A DNA stretch of 64,000 nt from CAXXOK01 sp963675925 (GCA_963675925.2 CAXXIB010000007.1:117966-181965); one strand, 5' to 3'; shown: positions 44,140 to 53,448, counted from the stretch's first letter. Notes: generated by a model not told the origin, from the sequence alone. A program made the numbers and translations.

Positions 44140-44313
44140 ATGCAGCAAACATCAGTTTTCGAGTATGAACTTCCTACATGGTACAAGAAGTATAATACTT
44201 CTGGGATTGAATTTGATTTGCCAGAACAAAAGAAAACCCCTTCTAAAGCTGCTACTACAGAGAAAGTGAAAACAAAAAGCTCAAAAAGAGTTAAAAATGC
44301 AAGCAGCAAATGA
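44140..44313 (+). CDS. Small lysine-rich protein upstream of the dGTPase-like gene
   Basis: 57 residues, starting MQQTSVFEYELPTWYKKYNT, with GAAGGGATGA before the ATG. The N-terminal half is mixed and aromatic (FEYELPTWYKKY); the C-terminal half is strongly basic (KVKTKSSKRVKNASSK), probably disordered and able to bind nucleic acid. No family recognised. It overlaps the dGTPase-like gene by 17 bases and shares its promoter, so it is probably a functional partner of the enzyme. Confidence 0.62.
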   Translation: MQQTSVFEYELPTWYKKYNTSGIEFDLPEQKKTPSKAATTEKVKTKSSKRVKNASSK

Positions 44314-45690
44314 AAATGGCGTAAAACGTCTCTTTGAGGAATCATCACCTCTTGAATCGTACCGCTCTGAATATCGCCGTGATTATGCACGTGTAATACA
44401 TTGTGCGTCGTTCAGAAGATTACAAAATAAAACTCAATTATTCCCAGGCCAAGAGAGTGACTTTTTTCGTAATCGGTTAACACATTCTCTTGAAGTTGCA
44501 CAAATATCAAAAACAATTGCAAATAAACTATTAGATGGCAATCCTGGTTTGCCAATAGAAACGGATGTCTGTGAGATTGCTGGGTTAATCCATGATCTCG
44601 GTCATCCTCCTTTTGGGCATAATGGTGAGTATGCATTGAATATATGTATGAAATCGCATGGTGGCTTTGAAGGTAATGCGCAAACGTTAAGAATAATCTC
44701 ACGCTTGGAAAAGAAAATCGCCGAGGAAAAATATCATCAAAGACTTGCTGATGATTTCAGACATGGCTTAAATTTAACAAGCCGCGTAATAGCTTCAACG
44801 CAAAATATGATTCTTTAATTGTTAGTGATTATGATAAACCAGAAGTCCAAAAAGGATATTATCAATCAGAAAAGGTAATCGTTGATCAAGTCAAAGCCCT
44901 ATTAGTTGGAGAAGGATATACTGAAAAGTTAAAAACGATAGAGTGCTGTATAATGGATGTCGCAGATGATATTGCATATTCTACTTATGATCTCGAGGAC
45001 GCTTTTAAAGCAGGGTTCTTGAATCCAATAGATATCCTGTCTTCAGATGATTTGATAATTAATCAAATCATAGACAAACTTAAAAACAATGATATAACTG
45101 TGACCAACGATGAATGTAGAGAAGTATTGCTCTCTATTTTTTCATATATCTGGAAACCACTAATAGTCAAACAGCGGAGTTTTAAGAAAAACACAAAAGC
45201 ATATGAATCAGATACGCTTAAAAACTTCGTTGATTTTTACAAAGTTTCAAAAGATATTGCTACTAATGGATATTTACGTACCGATTTCACGTCAGCCTTA
45301 GTAAAGCGTTTTGTATCTGGAGTAGAAATCGAATACAACAAAAAGAATCCAATTTTATCGAGAGTTTATCTCAACCCAGATGTGCTTCTTCAAGTAAACA
45401 TCCTAAAACATCTGGCATATGTGTGCCTTATCAATTCTTCTCGACTAAAAGTTGCAGAACACAGAGGCGCAGAAATAGTTAAATCCATCTTTGATACGTT
45501 ATGCGATGATAGGAATGGGAAGGGCATAAAGCTTATATCAGAAGACTTTCAGAAGATTATTCAAGCTGGTAATGTACCAAAAAGAAGAGTAATTTGTGAC
45601 TATATTGCTGGGATGACCGATAGACACGCTTTGGAATTTTTTAACCGTTTGTTCTCAGAAAATCCGAAATCTATTTTTAAGCCTTTCTAG
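44297..45690 (+). pseudogene. dGTPase-like HD-domain dNTP triphosphohydrolase, split by a homopolymer indel
   Basis: Predicted to hydrolyse dGTP or other dNTPs to nucleoside and triphosphate. HD-site residues are visible: H63 in LTHSLEVAQ, H99-D100 in IHDLGHPPFGHNGE, and the later aspartate in MDVADDIAYSTYDLEDA. GFEGNAQTLRI and AGMTDRHALEFF are family signatures. The frame breaks at AAAA 44802-44805; one more A would give STQKYDSLIVSDYDKPEVQK, the expected continuation, and a 464-residue protein. AT-rich and adjacent to a small protein, it may be a defence-type dGTPase. The gene may be intact in the organism. Confidence 0.8.
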
Positions 45691-45711
45691 AAACCGACTA
45701 TTTTTGAAACT

Positions 45712-45741
45712 CCCCGGCAAGCAACAGCCTGCCGGGGTTTT
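45712..45741 (+). terminator. Terminator after the dGTPase-like gene
   Basis: CCCCGGCA pairs with TGCCGGGG and is followed by TTTTCC, 21 bases after the stop. Confidence 0.8.
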
Positions 45742-45746
45742 CCTAT

Positions 45747-45893
45747 CTATTGTATTTCTTCATCAGCCTTATTGTGAATAAGTTGCAATGCCGGCGACAA
45801 CACGCCATTCCACACGGCCACAATGCCACCGGCAACGGCCGAGAGCCACACTGCCTGCCCCGTGTTCTGGAAGATGTTGCCGCCTGCCGGTTT
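45747..45893 (-). pseudogene. Remnant of a membrane-protein gene end (copy A)
   Basis: The minus strand reads, without start, GGNIFQNTGQAVWLSAVAGG then IVAVWNGVLSPALQLIHNKA to a TAG at 45747-45749. Hydrophobic and gene-like but truncated at its 5' side by a stop near 45893. A diverged copy lies at 52.9-53.05 kb. The family is not recognised. Confidence 0.5.
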
Positions 45894-46039
45894 TCAAAGC
45901 ACATCATCAAAGCTAGCGCTGAGTGTCGTGTCAAGAATAAACTTAAATCCACTCTCTAGGCTATTTTCAATCCAGCTATTGCATGAAATTGCCACTATCC
46001 CTCGTTGTATGGATAGCAAATAGAAATGAGGGGATTTTT

Positions 46040-46645
46040 ATGAAGAGAGCGTATAACATACTAGCGGCAGTCACGCTGGCCGTAATCCTTGGTTTTTCCT
46101 TGGGGGCAGATAGCGCTGGGGCGGATGAAGGCCCTTTTGTTCCGGCCGTCTTGCAACGAGAAGAATCCATCATACGTGAAGGCATACCGGAAACGTTTCA
46201 AACCACGCTGTTTCGCTGGGAAGGCATTTTATCCCTTTGGTATGATGCCCAAAGCTTTGTCCCTGCGGTCACACCCCACGGTGTCCGTTTTGACCTGATC
46301 GCCAACGCCTTGTCCGGCCCGGTATCGCTAAGTATAGAAGACATGCAAAAGTCAGGCGGTGATGCTGACGTAGCGCTGACGGATACCCGGCAAGATTATG
46401 AGCAAAATGGCTGGGTTTGCGACGACCTTGATACCGACGGAATCCTGCCGAATTTCCACTTTGCGGACACCCCAGTGCAGGGCTTTGTTGCCCAGAGGGA
46501 TGGACAAATCGCGCAGGTCTACCTATCCTCCGTCGCCAGTGGCTATTATCTTTGTACGCTGCGATTTCCACAGGAAGCTGCGGAGGGCTGGAGCACGCGG
46601 ATGACCCATATGCTCAATACACTGGAACCTTTGCCCGGGGAATAA
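46040..46645 (+). CDS. Secreted protein of unknown function
   Basis: 201 residues from ATG 46040 (GAGGGG upstream). Signal peptide about 1-28 (ILAAVTLAVILGFSLGADSAGA). The mature part contains VSLSIEDMQKSGGDADVALT and ends TRMTHMLNTLEPLPGE, which suggests a compact alpha/beta domain like those used in small secreted binding proteins. No family recognised. Followed by its own terminator. Confidence 0.72.
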   Translation: MKRAYNILAAVTLAVILGFSLGADSAGADEGPFVPAVLQREESIIREGIPETFQTTLFRWEGILSLWYDAQSFVPAVTPHGVRFDLIANALSGPVSLSIEDMQKSGGDADVALTDTRQDYEQNGWVCDDLDTDGILPNFHFADTPVQGFVAQRDGQIAQVYLSSVASGYYLCTLRFPQEAAEGWSTRMTHMLNTLEPLPGE

Positions 46646-46712
46646 TCCGTGTTTATTAATTAAACCATTGCAGTCAATTGCTCAAAAAACAACAATATCC
46701 CGTTTCATTCCT

Positions 46713-46747
46713 CAAAGTCTGCTCCGACTTTGGGGTTTTCTTTTAAA
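46713..46747 (+). terminator. Terminator after the secreted protein gene
   Basis: CAAAGTC and GACTTTG with a 6-base loop, then GGGTTTTCTTTT. Confidence 0.72.
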
Positions 46748-46925
46748 ATTGAACGCTCCCTTTGGGTGTTAGCTGAGGCTTTGGGGCCAAAATTCCTTTT
46801 TGCCGTACATCCACAAACTGGTGCACGTCGCCCTCGCTCACTTCCAAAAGGTTATGCTCCCGTGCATAGGCAATCGCCATTGCGTTACGGCTATGGTGGC
46901 GGATATTGCCGTTGTCCGCCTCCAT
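46743..46925 (-). CDS. Small unidentified ORF or gene fragment
   Basis: 60 codons, reading AMAIAYAREHNLLEVSEGDV then HQFVDVRQKGILAPKPQLTP. The composition looks like a real soluble protein, but no good ribosome site precedes the ATG at 46925 and no family comes to mind. It may be the truncated end of a lost gene. The remaining 230 bases to the surface-protein start hold nothing I recognise. Confidence 0.35.
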   Translation of the reverse strand: MEADNGNIRHHSRNAMAIAYAREHNLLEVSEGDVHQFVDVRQKGILAPKPQLTPKGSVQF

Positions 46926-47156
46926 AGTATGGGTTAAGGTTAGATTGACATTTTATGGTAATCTAACTATAATATAACAGATTATCCTATTCATGAGATC
47001 ATCGCATCTTGTGAATGGCTAATAAGAAATATGCAGTGCGAATATAGGTAAGGAATAGACCGCTTAAGACAGTTACCCCTATATCTCGCTGCGATATCAG
47101 TGCAGGATTCTCCGGCCAGTTATAAATCCACAATATTATATAGGAGCAATCAAGTT

Positions 47157-50100
47157 ATGAGAAACATCGGTTTTGGTCATCGGTACAGGAATGCTCAAAA
47201 ACAGGACAGCGCATTATTGGGGGGTGTTGCCTTGCCTCACATCCGGCGACTGTGGATAGTCGCCGTTATTCTGTGTTCGCTCTTGTTATTGCCACTCAGC
47301 GCATATGCCGAATCCACTACGTATGAGTTTACTAGCGAAGCGAATGCTTCTAGTGTGATGAGTCCTTCTGCTTCCTCGGTATTTGAGGATTTGCTCCTCA
47401 CAGCGTACGATTCCGTAGGCACCTACGGTTTTCCCTCGCTAAGCTATAGCGACTATTATGACACTCTTCTCTTCTTAGGATCCGGGACCGGTGCATCGGG
47501 ACATCCGCACGGCCTAACTGTTGAGATGCATGAATCCGCCGATTCGCAAACATTTGTCGCTGAATCAGTCGAGGTAATCGCTTTGATGTATGTCCCCGAT
47601 TCTGATTACCCTAACACAAACGTTTATCCCGATACACTCACGATAACAGGGCATCTGAAAAGCGGGGGCACCGTATCAAAAAGCTATTCATACAATGCAG
47701 AAACGCTGCCGCAGCGCACGAAGTTTACCGTGAACTTTTCAGAATTAACGGGTTTTGCAGGTGCTGAGCTGAGCAAACTCGAATTCAGCCTGGAGAATTC
47801 CAAAGCCGGTATTCAGGACCTGAAAATCAGTACAGAAGCTGCTCTGTCCGCCCCATCGGTATCGACAACCGATGCATCAGCCATTACCACTTCATCTGCT
47901 ACAGTTGGCGGTACAATATCGTCCAACGGCGCGGAAACGACAGTGTACCTCCATTACAATACAACCGGCAATTTCACAAACAGCAGCGGATATACCACTG
48001 TACAGCTGGGTTCAGCCCTTACCGCAGAAACAGTTAATCAGGTGGCTTCGACCAGCATGACTTCACTTATGTCGGGCACGAAGTACTATTATAGCCTGTC
48101 TGCCCAAAACAGCGAAGGAACCACGAACGGAGCTGTTAAAAACTTCACGACGGCCTATAATGCTGTCGTCACCCTGCAAAAGGATGGAAGCCGCTGGGCG
48201 GATCAAACGGTAAAACTGGTGAATCAAACGGATGCAAGCGATACGCTTTCGATGGGCCAAGCGGGTATCGGCAGCTATTTGACCTATCAATGCGCAGCCG
48301 ATGGAACTAAAACCTATGACGTGTATGTGAATACGCAGGATACGGGCGCAAACATCAGCATTACGGCACGGTCGGCTACGGTAGACTACTATAGCGTAAC
48401 ACTGACAGCCGATACCGGCATCGACACGGTGGAGATTAATGATACTGCCGTTACCAGTGGTACGGCCTATCCATATTTGAAAAACACGAATATCACCGTA
48501 AAGGCGACCGCAAAGGCGGGCAACAACTTTAAGGACTGGGCGCTGACCGACTCACCCTACACGAAAATGACCAACAGCACCACCTACAATACCGGCGCGC
48601 TTACAGCACCGCTGCAATTGACTGCACATGCAGATATAAGCGCCGTGGTGACCCTGAAAAAGGATCTCACCCGCTGGGCGGATCAGACGGTGAAACTGGT
48701 GAATCAAACGGATGCGACCGATACCATTACCCTCACCCAAACGGGGAGCGGTGACACCCTGACCTATACCGGCCGCGCGGACATCACCAAGACATACGAT
48801 GTATATGTAGGCAGCGAGAAAACGCAGCAGATGATTAGCAATACGTTTAAAACCACAACCGTGAACTACTATACCGTAACACTGACAGCCGATACCGGCA
48901 TCAACACGGTGGAGGTCAACGGTAGTACCGTTACCAGCGGCACGGCCTATCCGTATTTGAGATTAACGAACATCACCGTAAAGGCTTCCGCAAGCGCGGG
49001 CTACGGCTTTATAGATTGGAAGCTGACCACTTCACCCTATACGCAGATGAGCACTAATGCCACCTATGATACGGGCAAGATTTATGCACCGCTGCAATTG
49101 ACTGCGCACGCGGATTTCGATACCGTGATCACCCTGCAAAAGGATGGAAGCCGCTGGGCGGATCAGACGGTGAAATTGGTGAATCAAACGGATGCGACCG
49201 ATACCATTCCCCTTACCCAAACGGGGAGTGGTTCAAGCCTGACCTATACCGGCAGAGCGGACATCACCAAGACATACGATATATATGTCGGCACTGCTAA
49301 CACACAACAGGAGATCAGCAATGCTTCGAAGGCGGCTACGGTAGACTACTATAGCGTAACACTGACAGCCGATACCGGCATCGACACGGTGGAGATTAAT
49401 GATACTGCCGTTACCAGCGGCACGGCCTATCCATATTTGAAAAACACGAACATCACCGTAAAGGCGACAGCAAAGGCGGGCAACAACTTTACGGACTGGG
49501 CGCTGACCGACTCACCCTACACGAAAATGACCAACAGCACCACCTACAATACCGGCTCGCTTACAGCGCCGCTGCAATTGACTGCGCATGCGGATTTCAG
49601 CGCCGTGGTGACCCTGCAAATGGATGGAGCCCGCTGGGCGGATCAAACGGTGAAACTGGTGAATCAAACGGATGCGACCGATACCATCACCCTCGCCCAA
49701 ACGGGGAGCGGTGACACCCTGACCTATACCGGTCGCGCGGACATCACCAAGACATACGATGTATACGTCGGCAGCGAGAACACGCAGCAGGCGATCAGCA
49801 ATGCAAGCAAATCCACTACCGTAAACTACTATAGCGTAGTGTTTTCAGCCGTCAAAGCGGGCATTGCACAAACCGCTGGTATAAACGCTTCGGTCGGCAG
49901 TACGGCCATTGAAAGCGGGGCCGTTTTGCTGGCCGGTACGCAGGTCAATTTCGAAGCCACCGCTACCGGCGGATATACCTATGGGTACGCGTGGACGTTA
50001 GACACGCAATCGCAGAGTGAAACAAGCAAAACCTATCAAATTGGCTCGCTTTCGAAGGCATCAGCGGTTGCCTGTACAGTAACCGGATACATGCGCTCCA

Positions 50101-51554
50101 TCAACATCACAACCAAGCTGGACAACACGGCGTTCTTCCCGGACGGGATGACCAAGGTATATCTTAAGCAGAATAATGTCGTTCAATATACGGCGGACAA
50201 GGACACCGGCGTTACAGGCTTGTATCGCGCCAGCGATGTGGCAGACGGAACGTATGCCCTGTTCATCGGCGACGATACGACAAGCCAGGATACCGGCGTA
50301 TCCATTACCGTTGCCAGTGGCGCCGTGACCGCAACCATTGATTATTATACGGTCAGTTTCAAAATCGCCGACGATGGCCAGGCAAGCGGTTCCACCATTT
50401 CCTCAACCGCAGGCACAAGCGGCAGTACTGTATTCAAAAATTCCGAAGTCACCATCACAGCGACGCCTGCCGGAGCATCGGTCTACAACTACCTATGGTC
50501 GGGCGATGGCACAGACGGCCAAACAACACAAGCCCTGACCATTACCAGCGTGACCGAACAGATTGATGCACTGTGTACCGTAACAGGCTATGATCAGATT
50601 GCCATTACCACCCAGCCGCAGGATCAAACCGTGACCGACCTGGACGACGCAACTTTCAGCATTGCTGTGGAACAGGGCATTGGTACGCTGCAGTATCAAT
50701 GGCAAATGCGTACAGACGACAGCGGTACGTGGGAGGATATTCCCAGTTCTAACTACGCGTCCATTACCATCTATGGCGCCAGAAGCGCACAAAGCGGCAG
50801 CCAATACCGCTGCATTGTCAGCGATGAATCTTCAAGCACTGCCGATGCGACCTCGGCCGCAGCAACGCTGACTGTGAATGCCAATGAGGATTTTATCACC
50901 AGTAAAACGGATGACACCTATGTAAGCAAGAGTCAAAAAGGCCTTCAGGCAACGGGTTCGGGAGAGTACAGCCAGTTCCAGGCGATCTTTATAGACGGCG
51001 TGAAGGTGACCTATGGCGTGACCATTACCGAGGGCTCCACCATTGCATCGTTCACTCCGGAGTTCCTGGACTCGCTATCGATTGGCAAACATGAGCTGGT
51101 GATGCAATGGGCAAACGGTTCTGCCGCGACAACGTTTACGATCTATCCCGCCACAAACGATATTCTCATCAACAGCCATCCGCAGAATACCAAGGCATCG
51201 TACGGAACAAACGCCACCTTCTCGGTTAACGCTTGGAGTAGCAACCCACTTAGCTACCAGTGGTATACCCGTACCTCTTCGGCAGCGCCGTGGGTACTGG
51301 CACAATCCGGCAAAAGCGCAGCCCTCACGGTGGATGCCGTCACCCTGGCAGAGAGCGGCATGCAGGTGTTCGCCCGCGTAATGACCAGCGATACCGTCTA
51401 CAAGGATTCAAGCGTAGCAACGCTAACGGTAACCGCCACAGTACCCCAGACTGGTGATTCTACCAATGTCGCCCTCCTTGTAACGATACTGCTTGCAAGC
51501 TGCCTGGGCATTGGCCTGATACTGTACAGGATCAGAAAACGGCGCTTAAACTAA
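47157..51554 (+). CDS. Giant cell-wall-anchored repeat protein (adhesin-like)
   Basis: 1465 residues from ATG 47157, after TAGGAG. A late signal peptide (RRLWIVAVILCSLLLLPLSA, cleaved near residue 57) leads to an N-terminal domain (to about 225), a fibronectin-III-like domain (about 230-335: VSTTDASAITTSSATVGGTI), then three and a half 160-residue repeats (about 338-895), each with RWADQTVKLVNQTDA and an InlB-B-repeat-like part (TVEINDTAVTSGTAYPYL...NNFKDWAL). Two Ig-like domains follow (ITTQPQDQTV and INSHPQNTKA). The C-terminus is a sortase-type signal: VPQTGD, hydrophobic span, RIRKRRLN. Monocistronic with a strong terminator. Confidence 0.9.
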   Translation: MRNIGFGHRYRNAQKQDSALLGGVALPHIRRLWIVAVILCSLLLLPLSAYAESTTYEFTSEANASSVMSPSASSVFEDLLLTAYDSVGTYGFPSLSYSDYYDTLLFLGSGTGASGHPHGLTVEMHESADSQTFVAESVEVIALMYVPDSDYPNTNVYPDTLTITGHLKSGGTVSKSYSYNAETLPQRTKFTVNFSELTGFAGAELSKLEFSLENSKAGIQDLKISTEAALSAPSVSTTDASAITTSSATVGGTISSNGAETTVYLHYNTTGNFTNSSGYTTVQLGSALTAETVNQVASTSMTSLMSGTKYYYSLSAQNSEGTTNGAVKNFTTAYNAVVTLQKDGSRWADQTVKLVNQTDASDTLSMGQAGIGSYLTYQCAADGTKTYDVYVNTQDTGANISITARSATVDYYSVTLTADTGIDTVEINDTAVTSGTAYPYLKNTNITVKATAKAGNNFKDWALTDSPYTKMTNSTTYNTGALTAPLQLTAHADISAVVTLKKDLTRWADQTVKLVNQTDATDTITLTQTGSGDTLTYTGRADITKTYDVYVGSEKTQQMISNTFKTTTVNYYTVTLTADTGINTVEVNGSTVTSGTAYPYLRLTNITVKASASAGYGFIDWKLTTSPYTQMSTNATYDTGKIYAPLQLTAHADFDTVITLQKDGSRWADQTVKLVNQTDATDTIPLTQTGSGSSLTYTGRADITKTYDIYVGTANTQQEISNASKAATVDYYSVTLTADTGIDTVEINDTAVTSGTAYPYLKNTNITVKATAKAGNNFTDWALTDSPYTKMTNSTTYNTGSLTAPLQLTAHADFSAVVTLQMDGARWADQTVKLVNQTDATDTITLAQTGSGDTLTYTGRADITKTYDVYVGSENTQQAISNASKSTTVNYYSVVFSAVKAGIAQTAGINASVGSTAIESGAVLLAGTQVNFEATATGGYTYGYAWTLDTQSQSETSKTYQIGSLSKASAVACTVTGYMRSINITTKLDNTAFFPDGMTKVYLKQNNVVQYTADKDTGVTGLYRASDVADGTYALFIGDDTTSQDTGVSITVASGAVTATIDYYTVSFKIADDGQASGSTISSTAGTSGSTVFKNSEVTITATPAGASVYNYLWSGDGTDGQTTQALTITSVTEQIDALCTVTGYDQIAITTQPQDQTVTDLDDATFSIAVEQGIGTLQYQWQMRTDDSGTWEDIPSSNYASITIYGARSAQSGSQYRCIVSDESSSTADATSAAATLTVNANEDFITSKTDDTYVSKSQKGLQATGSGEYSQFQAIFIDGVKVTYGVTITEGSTIASFTPEFLDSLSIGKHELVMQWANGSAATTFTIYPATNDILINSHPQNTKASYGTNATFSVNAWSSNPLSYQWYTRTSSAAPWVLAQSGKSAALTVDAVTLAESGMQVFARVMTSDTVYKDSSVATLTVTATVPQTGDSTNVALLVTILLASCLGIGLILYRIRKRRLN
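48171..49840 (+). repeat. Tandem 480-bp coding repeat, about 3.5 copies
   Basis: Units begin with ACCCTG(C/A)AAA at 48171, 48651, 49131 and 49611, exactly 480 bases (160 codons) apart; the fourth is partial and ends near 49840. Units 1 and 3 are most alike over their second halves, indicating recombination or recent duplication. Confidence 0.92.
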
Positions 51555-51630
51555 CGTGTTGCGCCATACCATCCCGGTTTTCTTATCCACCGGATCTTCA
51601 CGAACTATTTGAAGTGTAGTATGACAAAAT

Positions 51631-51670
51631 AAAACGCCTATGGTATCGGGATACCATAGGCGTTTTCTGT
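51631..51670 (+). terminator. Terminator after the surface-protein gene
   Basis: AAAACGCCTATGGTAT and ATACCATAGGCGTTTT form a 16-bp perfect stem with a 4-base loop. Confidence 0.9.
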
Positions 51671-51698
51671 GGTGAAAATATGGGGAGTCGAACCCCTG
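51670..51698 (-). other. tRNA 3'-end-like fragment, possible attachment site
   Basis: The minus strand reads CAGGGGTTCGACTCCCC followed by ATATTTTCACCA: a T-arm (GGGG/CCCC, loop TTCGACT) with acceptor-like tail and CCA. The rest of a tRNA (D-arm, anticodon arm, 5' acceptor) is not present upstream, so this is a fragment, such as an element leaves at a tRNA or tmRNA 3' end. Confidence 0.45.
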
Positions 51699-51703
51699 TT
51701 ATG

Positions 51704-52394
51704 GATATATCTCGTTGATGGCAGAACGTTCCGAAACATAGGATTTGTAATGGTTTTATCCGATATAATGGATACGTTATTTTACACGAACAGTCACCGA
51801 AGTGCGGGATAGATCAATCGATTTCACAACATCACATCGCAAATATATCATAGCATTGTCATTATAAGCGAATTTTGATATTACTTGATTAACACTCAAT
51901 ATCACTGCCTAAACACTCAATCTAATGGACGAGAGCGATAATCGAAAAACAAGAATGCTGCTTGAAAAGGTTATGCTCAGGTCCGCTCCAGTAAGTTCCC
52001 CAACAAAACGCTCATGGGATGAAACAGCTCTCCGAATGAACGACTTAAAATGGACACAGTCACTAAAAAAAGCAAACGCATACGTGGTTCATCTCTATTC
52101 AATCCTATACTGACACTGCATGCAATGAATCGGAACGGGTGCGAAACACAACAAATGCGCTTCTTCGCAGCTGTAACAATTGATGCGCCAAAGTATTCCG
52201 GCAGTCTTTATAACTCCATTCTACAAACTTATCAGAATTTAGCTCCAATTGATATCAGAAATGTAAATCGCTTATTAGTCTAAACCGCTTCATCATATCA
52301 ATAACCCATACAATTCATAAACGCATCAATAGCCTCCAACAAACAGCGAATTGTTGGAGGTTATTGAGGTCATAGGTGCAAGCAGAAAATTCAT
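51704..52394. other. AT-rich stretch with only weak, unrecognised reading frames
   Basis: The best frames are 51925-52113 (MDESDNRKTRMLLEKV...) and 52050-52283 (ending SILQTYQNLAPIDIRNVNRLLV), overlapping in different frames. Neither has a clear ribosome site or family, and they could be one frameshifted remnant. No RNA gene seen. Confidence 0.4.
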
Positions 52395-52733
52395 TCACTC
52401 CTTCATTTCTTCAATAACTAAGTTCAACAGCATTGAGAGCCCTGACATTTTGTCATCTTTGATGGCATATTTATTCGGAGCAAGATAGGCCAAATCATTA
52501 GGCACGTTTTGAAGTGTCTTTTCTAGCTCTGGAATATGATGTTCTGGTCTGTTTCCTTTTCCAAAAAATCCAGCCCCATCACTTGCGTATTTTGAATCAA
52601 GATAATTAATTATTGTGCCGTCTTCCAGTTTCTGTTCTATTGTTTCAATAGATTCAACTTCGCCATTTGCAATTAGTGATACTAGACCCACCGCTAGAAA
52701 CTTAAGGCCGTATATGTGTTTTTGACCAGACAT
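52395..52733 (-). CDS. Hypothetical small protein
   Basis: 112 residues from ATG 52733 (MSGQKHIYGLKFLAVGLVSL), after GAGGGGAAG; the ATG at 52751 overlaps that site. A moderately hydrophobic N-terminal helix is followed by a soluble, charged region (ELEKTLQNVPNDLAYLAPNK) and a C-terminal helix. No family recognised. AT-rich codon use matches the surrounding mosaic segment. Confidence 0.6.
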   Translation of the reverse strand: MSGQKHIYGLKFLAVGLVSLIANGEVESIETIEQKLEDGTIINYLDSKYASDGAGFFGKGNRPEHHIPELEKTLQNVPNDLAYLAPNKYAIKDDKMSGLSMLLNLVIEEMKE

Positions 52734-52889
52734 GTGAATACTTCCCCTCATTTGATTTCAATATGTATTTTTATAGTAGCAATTATATTCTATAGGTATT
52801 CATCTTTTATGTCAAGGTTATGATATCAATTTTTTATAGCATCATTATTTCCCGCAAGCATCAACCTACCGGAGGGATACTATTAGTGT

Positions 52890-53046
52890 ATCTCTTTATC
52901 AGCCTTATTGTGAATAAGCTACACTTCTGTTGAACAGTACACCATTTCACACGGTCGCAATGCCGCCGGCGATAGTCGGGAACCACGCGACCTGCCTCGT
53001 GTTCTGGAAGATGCTGCCGTCTGTCAGCGACGCACCGATCAGCGCG
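52890..53046 (-). pseudogene. Remnant of a membrane-protein gene end (copy B)
   Basis: The minus strand reads ALIGASLTDGSIFQNTRQVA then WFPTIAGGIATV and a stop, followed by NGVL and further stops. It is homologous to copy A at 45747-45893 (FQNTxQ, AGGI, NGVL) and the two share the identical 20-base stretch TCAGCCTTATTGTGAATAAG (45763-45782 and 52899-52918). Confidence 0.5.
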
Positions 53047-53059
53047 ATCGACGCTTGAG

Positions 53060-53093
53060 AAAACATCTTGATCGATCTGATCAAGATGTTTTT
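53060..53093. terminator. Terminator-like palindrome
   Basis: AAAACATCTTGATC pairs with GATCAAGATGTTTT around a 5-base loop, with T runs on both sides. It lies directly upstream of remnant copy B on the minus strand. Confidence 0.65.
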
Positions 53094-53255
53094 CTAGTCC
53101 ACCACGGAGAAGATTACACAAAGCTTTGTCTCACATTTATAACGTAAGCACCCACACCTTTGAACGTAATACCCTTAGGGAAAAGGTAATGCGAGAACCC
53201 GCCGCCTACTGTACTGGCTATCCGCTCGGTCGTGTCGCCCTTATTAGAGGAAGGC

Positions 53256-53375
53256 TCATTGTATCAATGTAGTAAACCATGGTGCCCCGCAGGTTGTATT
53301 TTGCCGGGCTCTGATATAGTCTGCGCTGCTGTTTAGCAGCGTATCGTCTTCGACCACCAAAATCTTGATTGCCAT
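53256..53375 (-). pseudogene. Truncated response-regulator gene
   Basis: ATG 53375, nine bases after AAGGAG, opens MAIKILVVEDDTLLNSSADY, the start of a two-component receiver domain (hydrophobic strand plus the acidic DD pair). After about 28 residues the similarity ends and a stop occurs at 53256-53258, long before the phosphoacceptor aspartate. No histidine kinase is nearby. A remnant left by deletion. Confidence 0.6.
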
Positions 53376-53425
53376 TCGTACCGCTCCTTGGGATAGAGAC
53401 ACTCAGCCATCTGCTATAGTATCTA

Positions 53426-53448
53426 TTGTACCGTGAATCACGGTACAA
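53426..53448. promoter_or_regulatory. Perfect inverted repeat upstream of the response-regulator remnant
   Basis: TTGTACCGTG, 3-base spacer, CACGGTACAA. A 10-bp perfect dyad without U tract, so an operator is likelier than a terminator. It lies about 50 bases upstream of the remnant start. Confidence 0.55.

Noticed and set aside
44802..44805. Programmed -1 frameshifting in the dGTPase-like gene
   Set aside because: The A4 run has no clear slippery heptamer or downstream pseudoknot, and similar single-base indels occur in six other genes, so a run-length error or mutation is simpler.
48063..49700. Antisense open frames of about 60-75 codons recurring every 480 bases inside the surface-protein gene
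   Set aside because: They are shadows of the tandem repeat, lack ribosome sites and repeat only because the coding strand does.
51925..52283. Two overlapping small plus-strand ORFs as genes
   Set aside because: No ribosome sites, no family and mutually exclusive frames; listed only as part of the gap.
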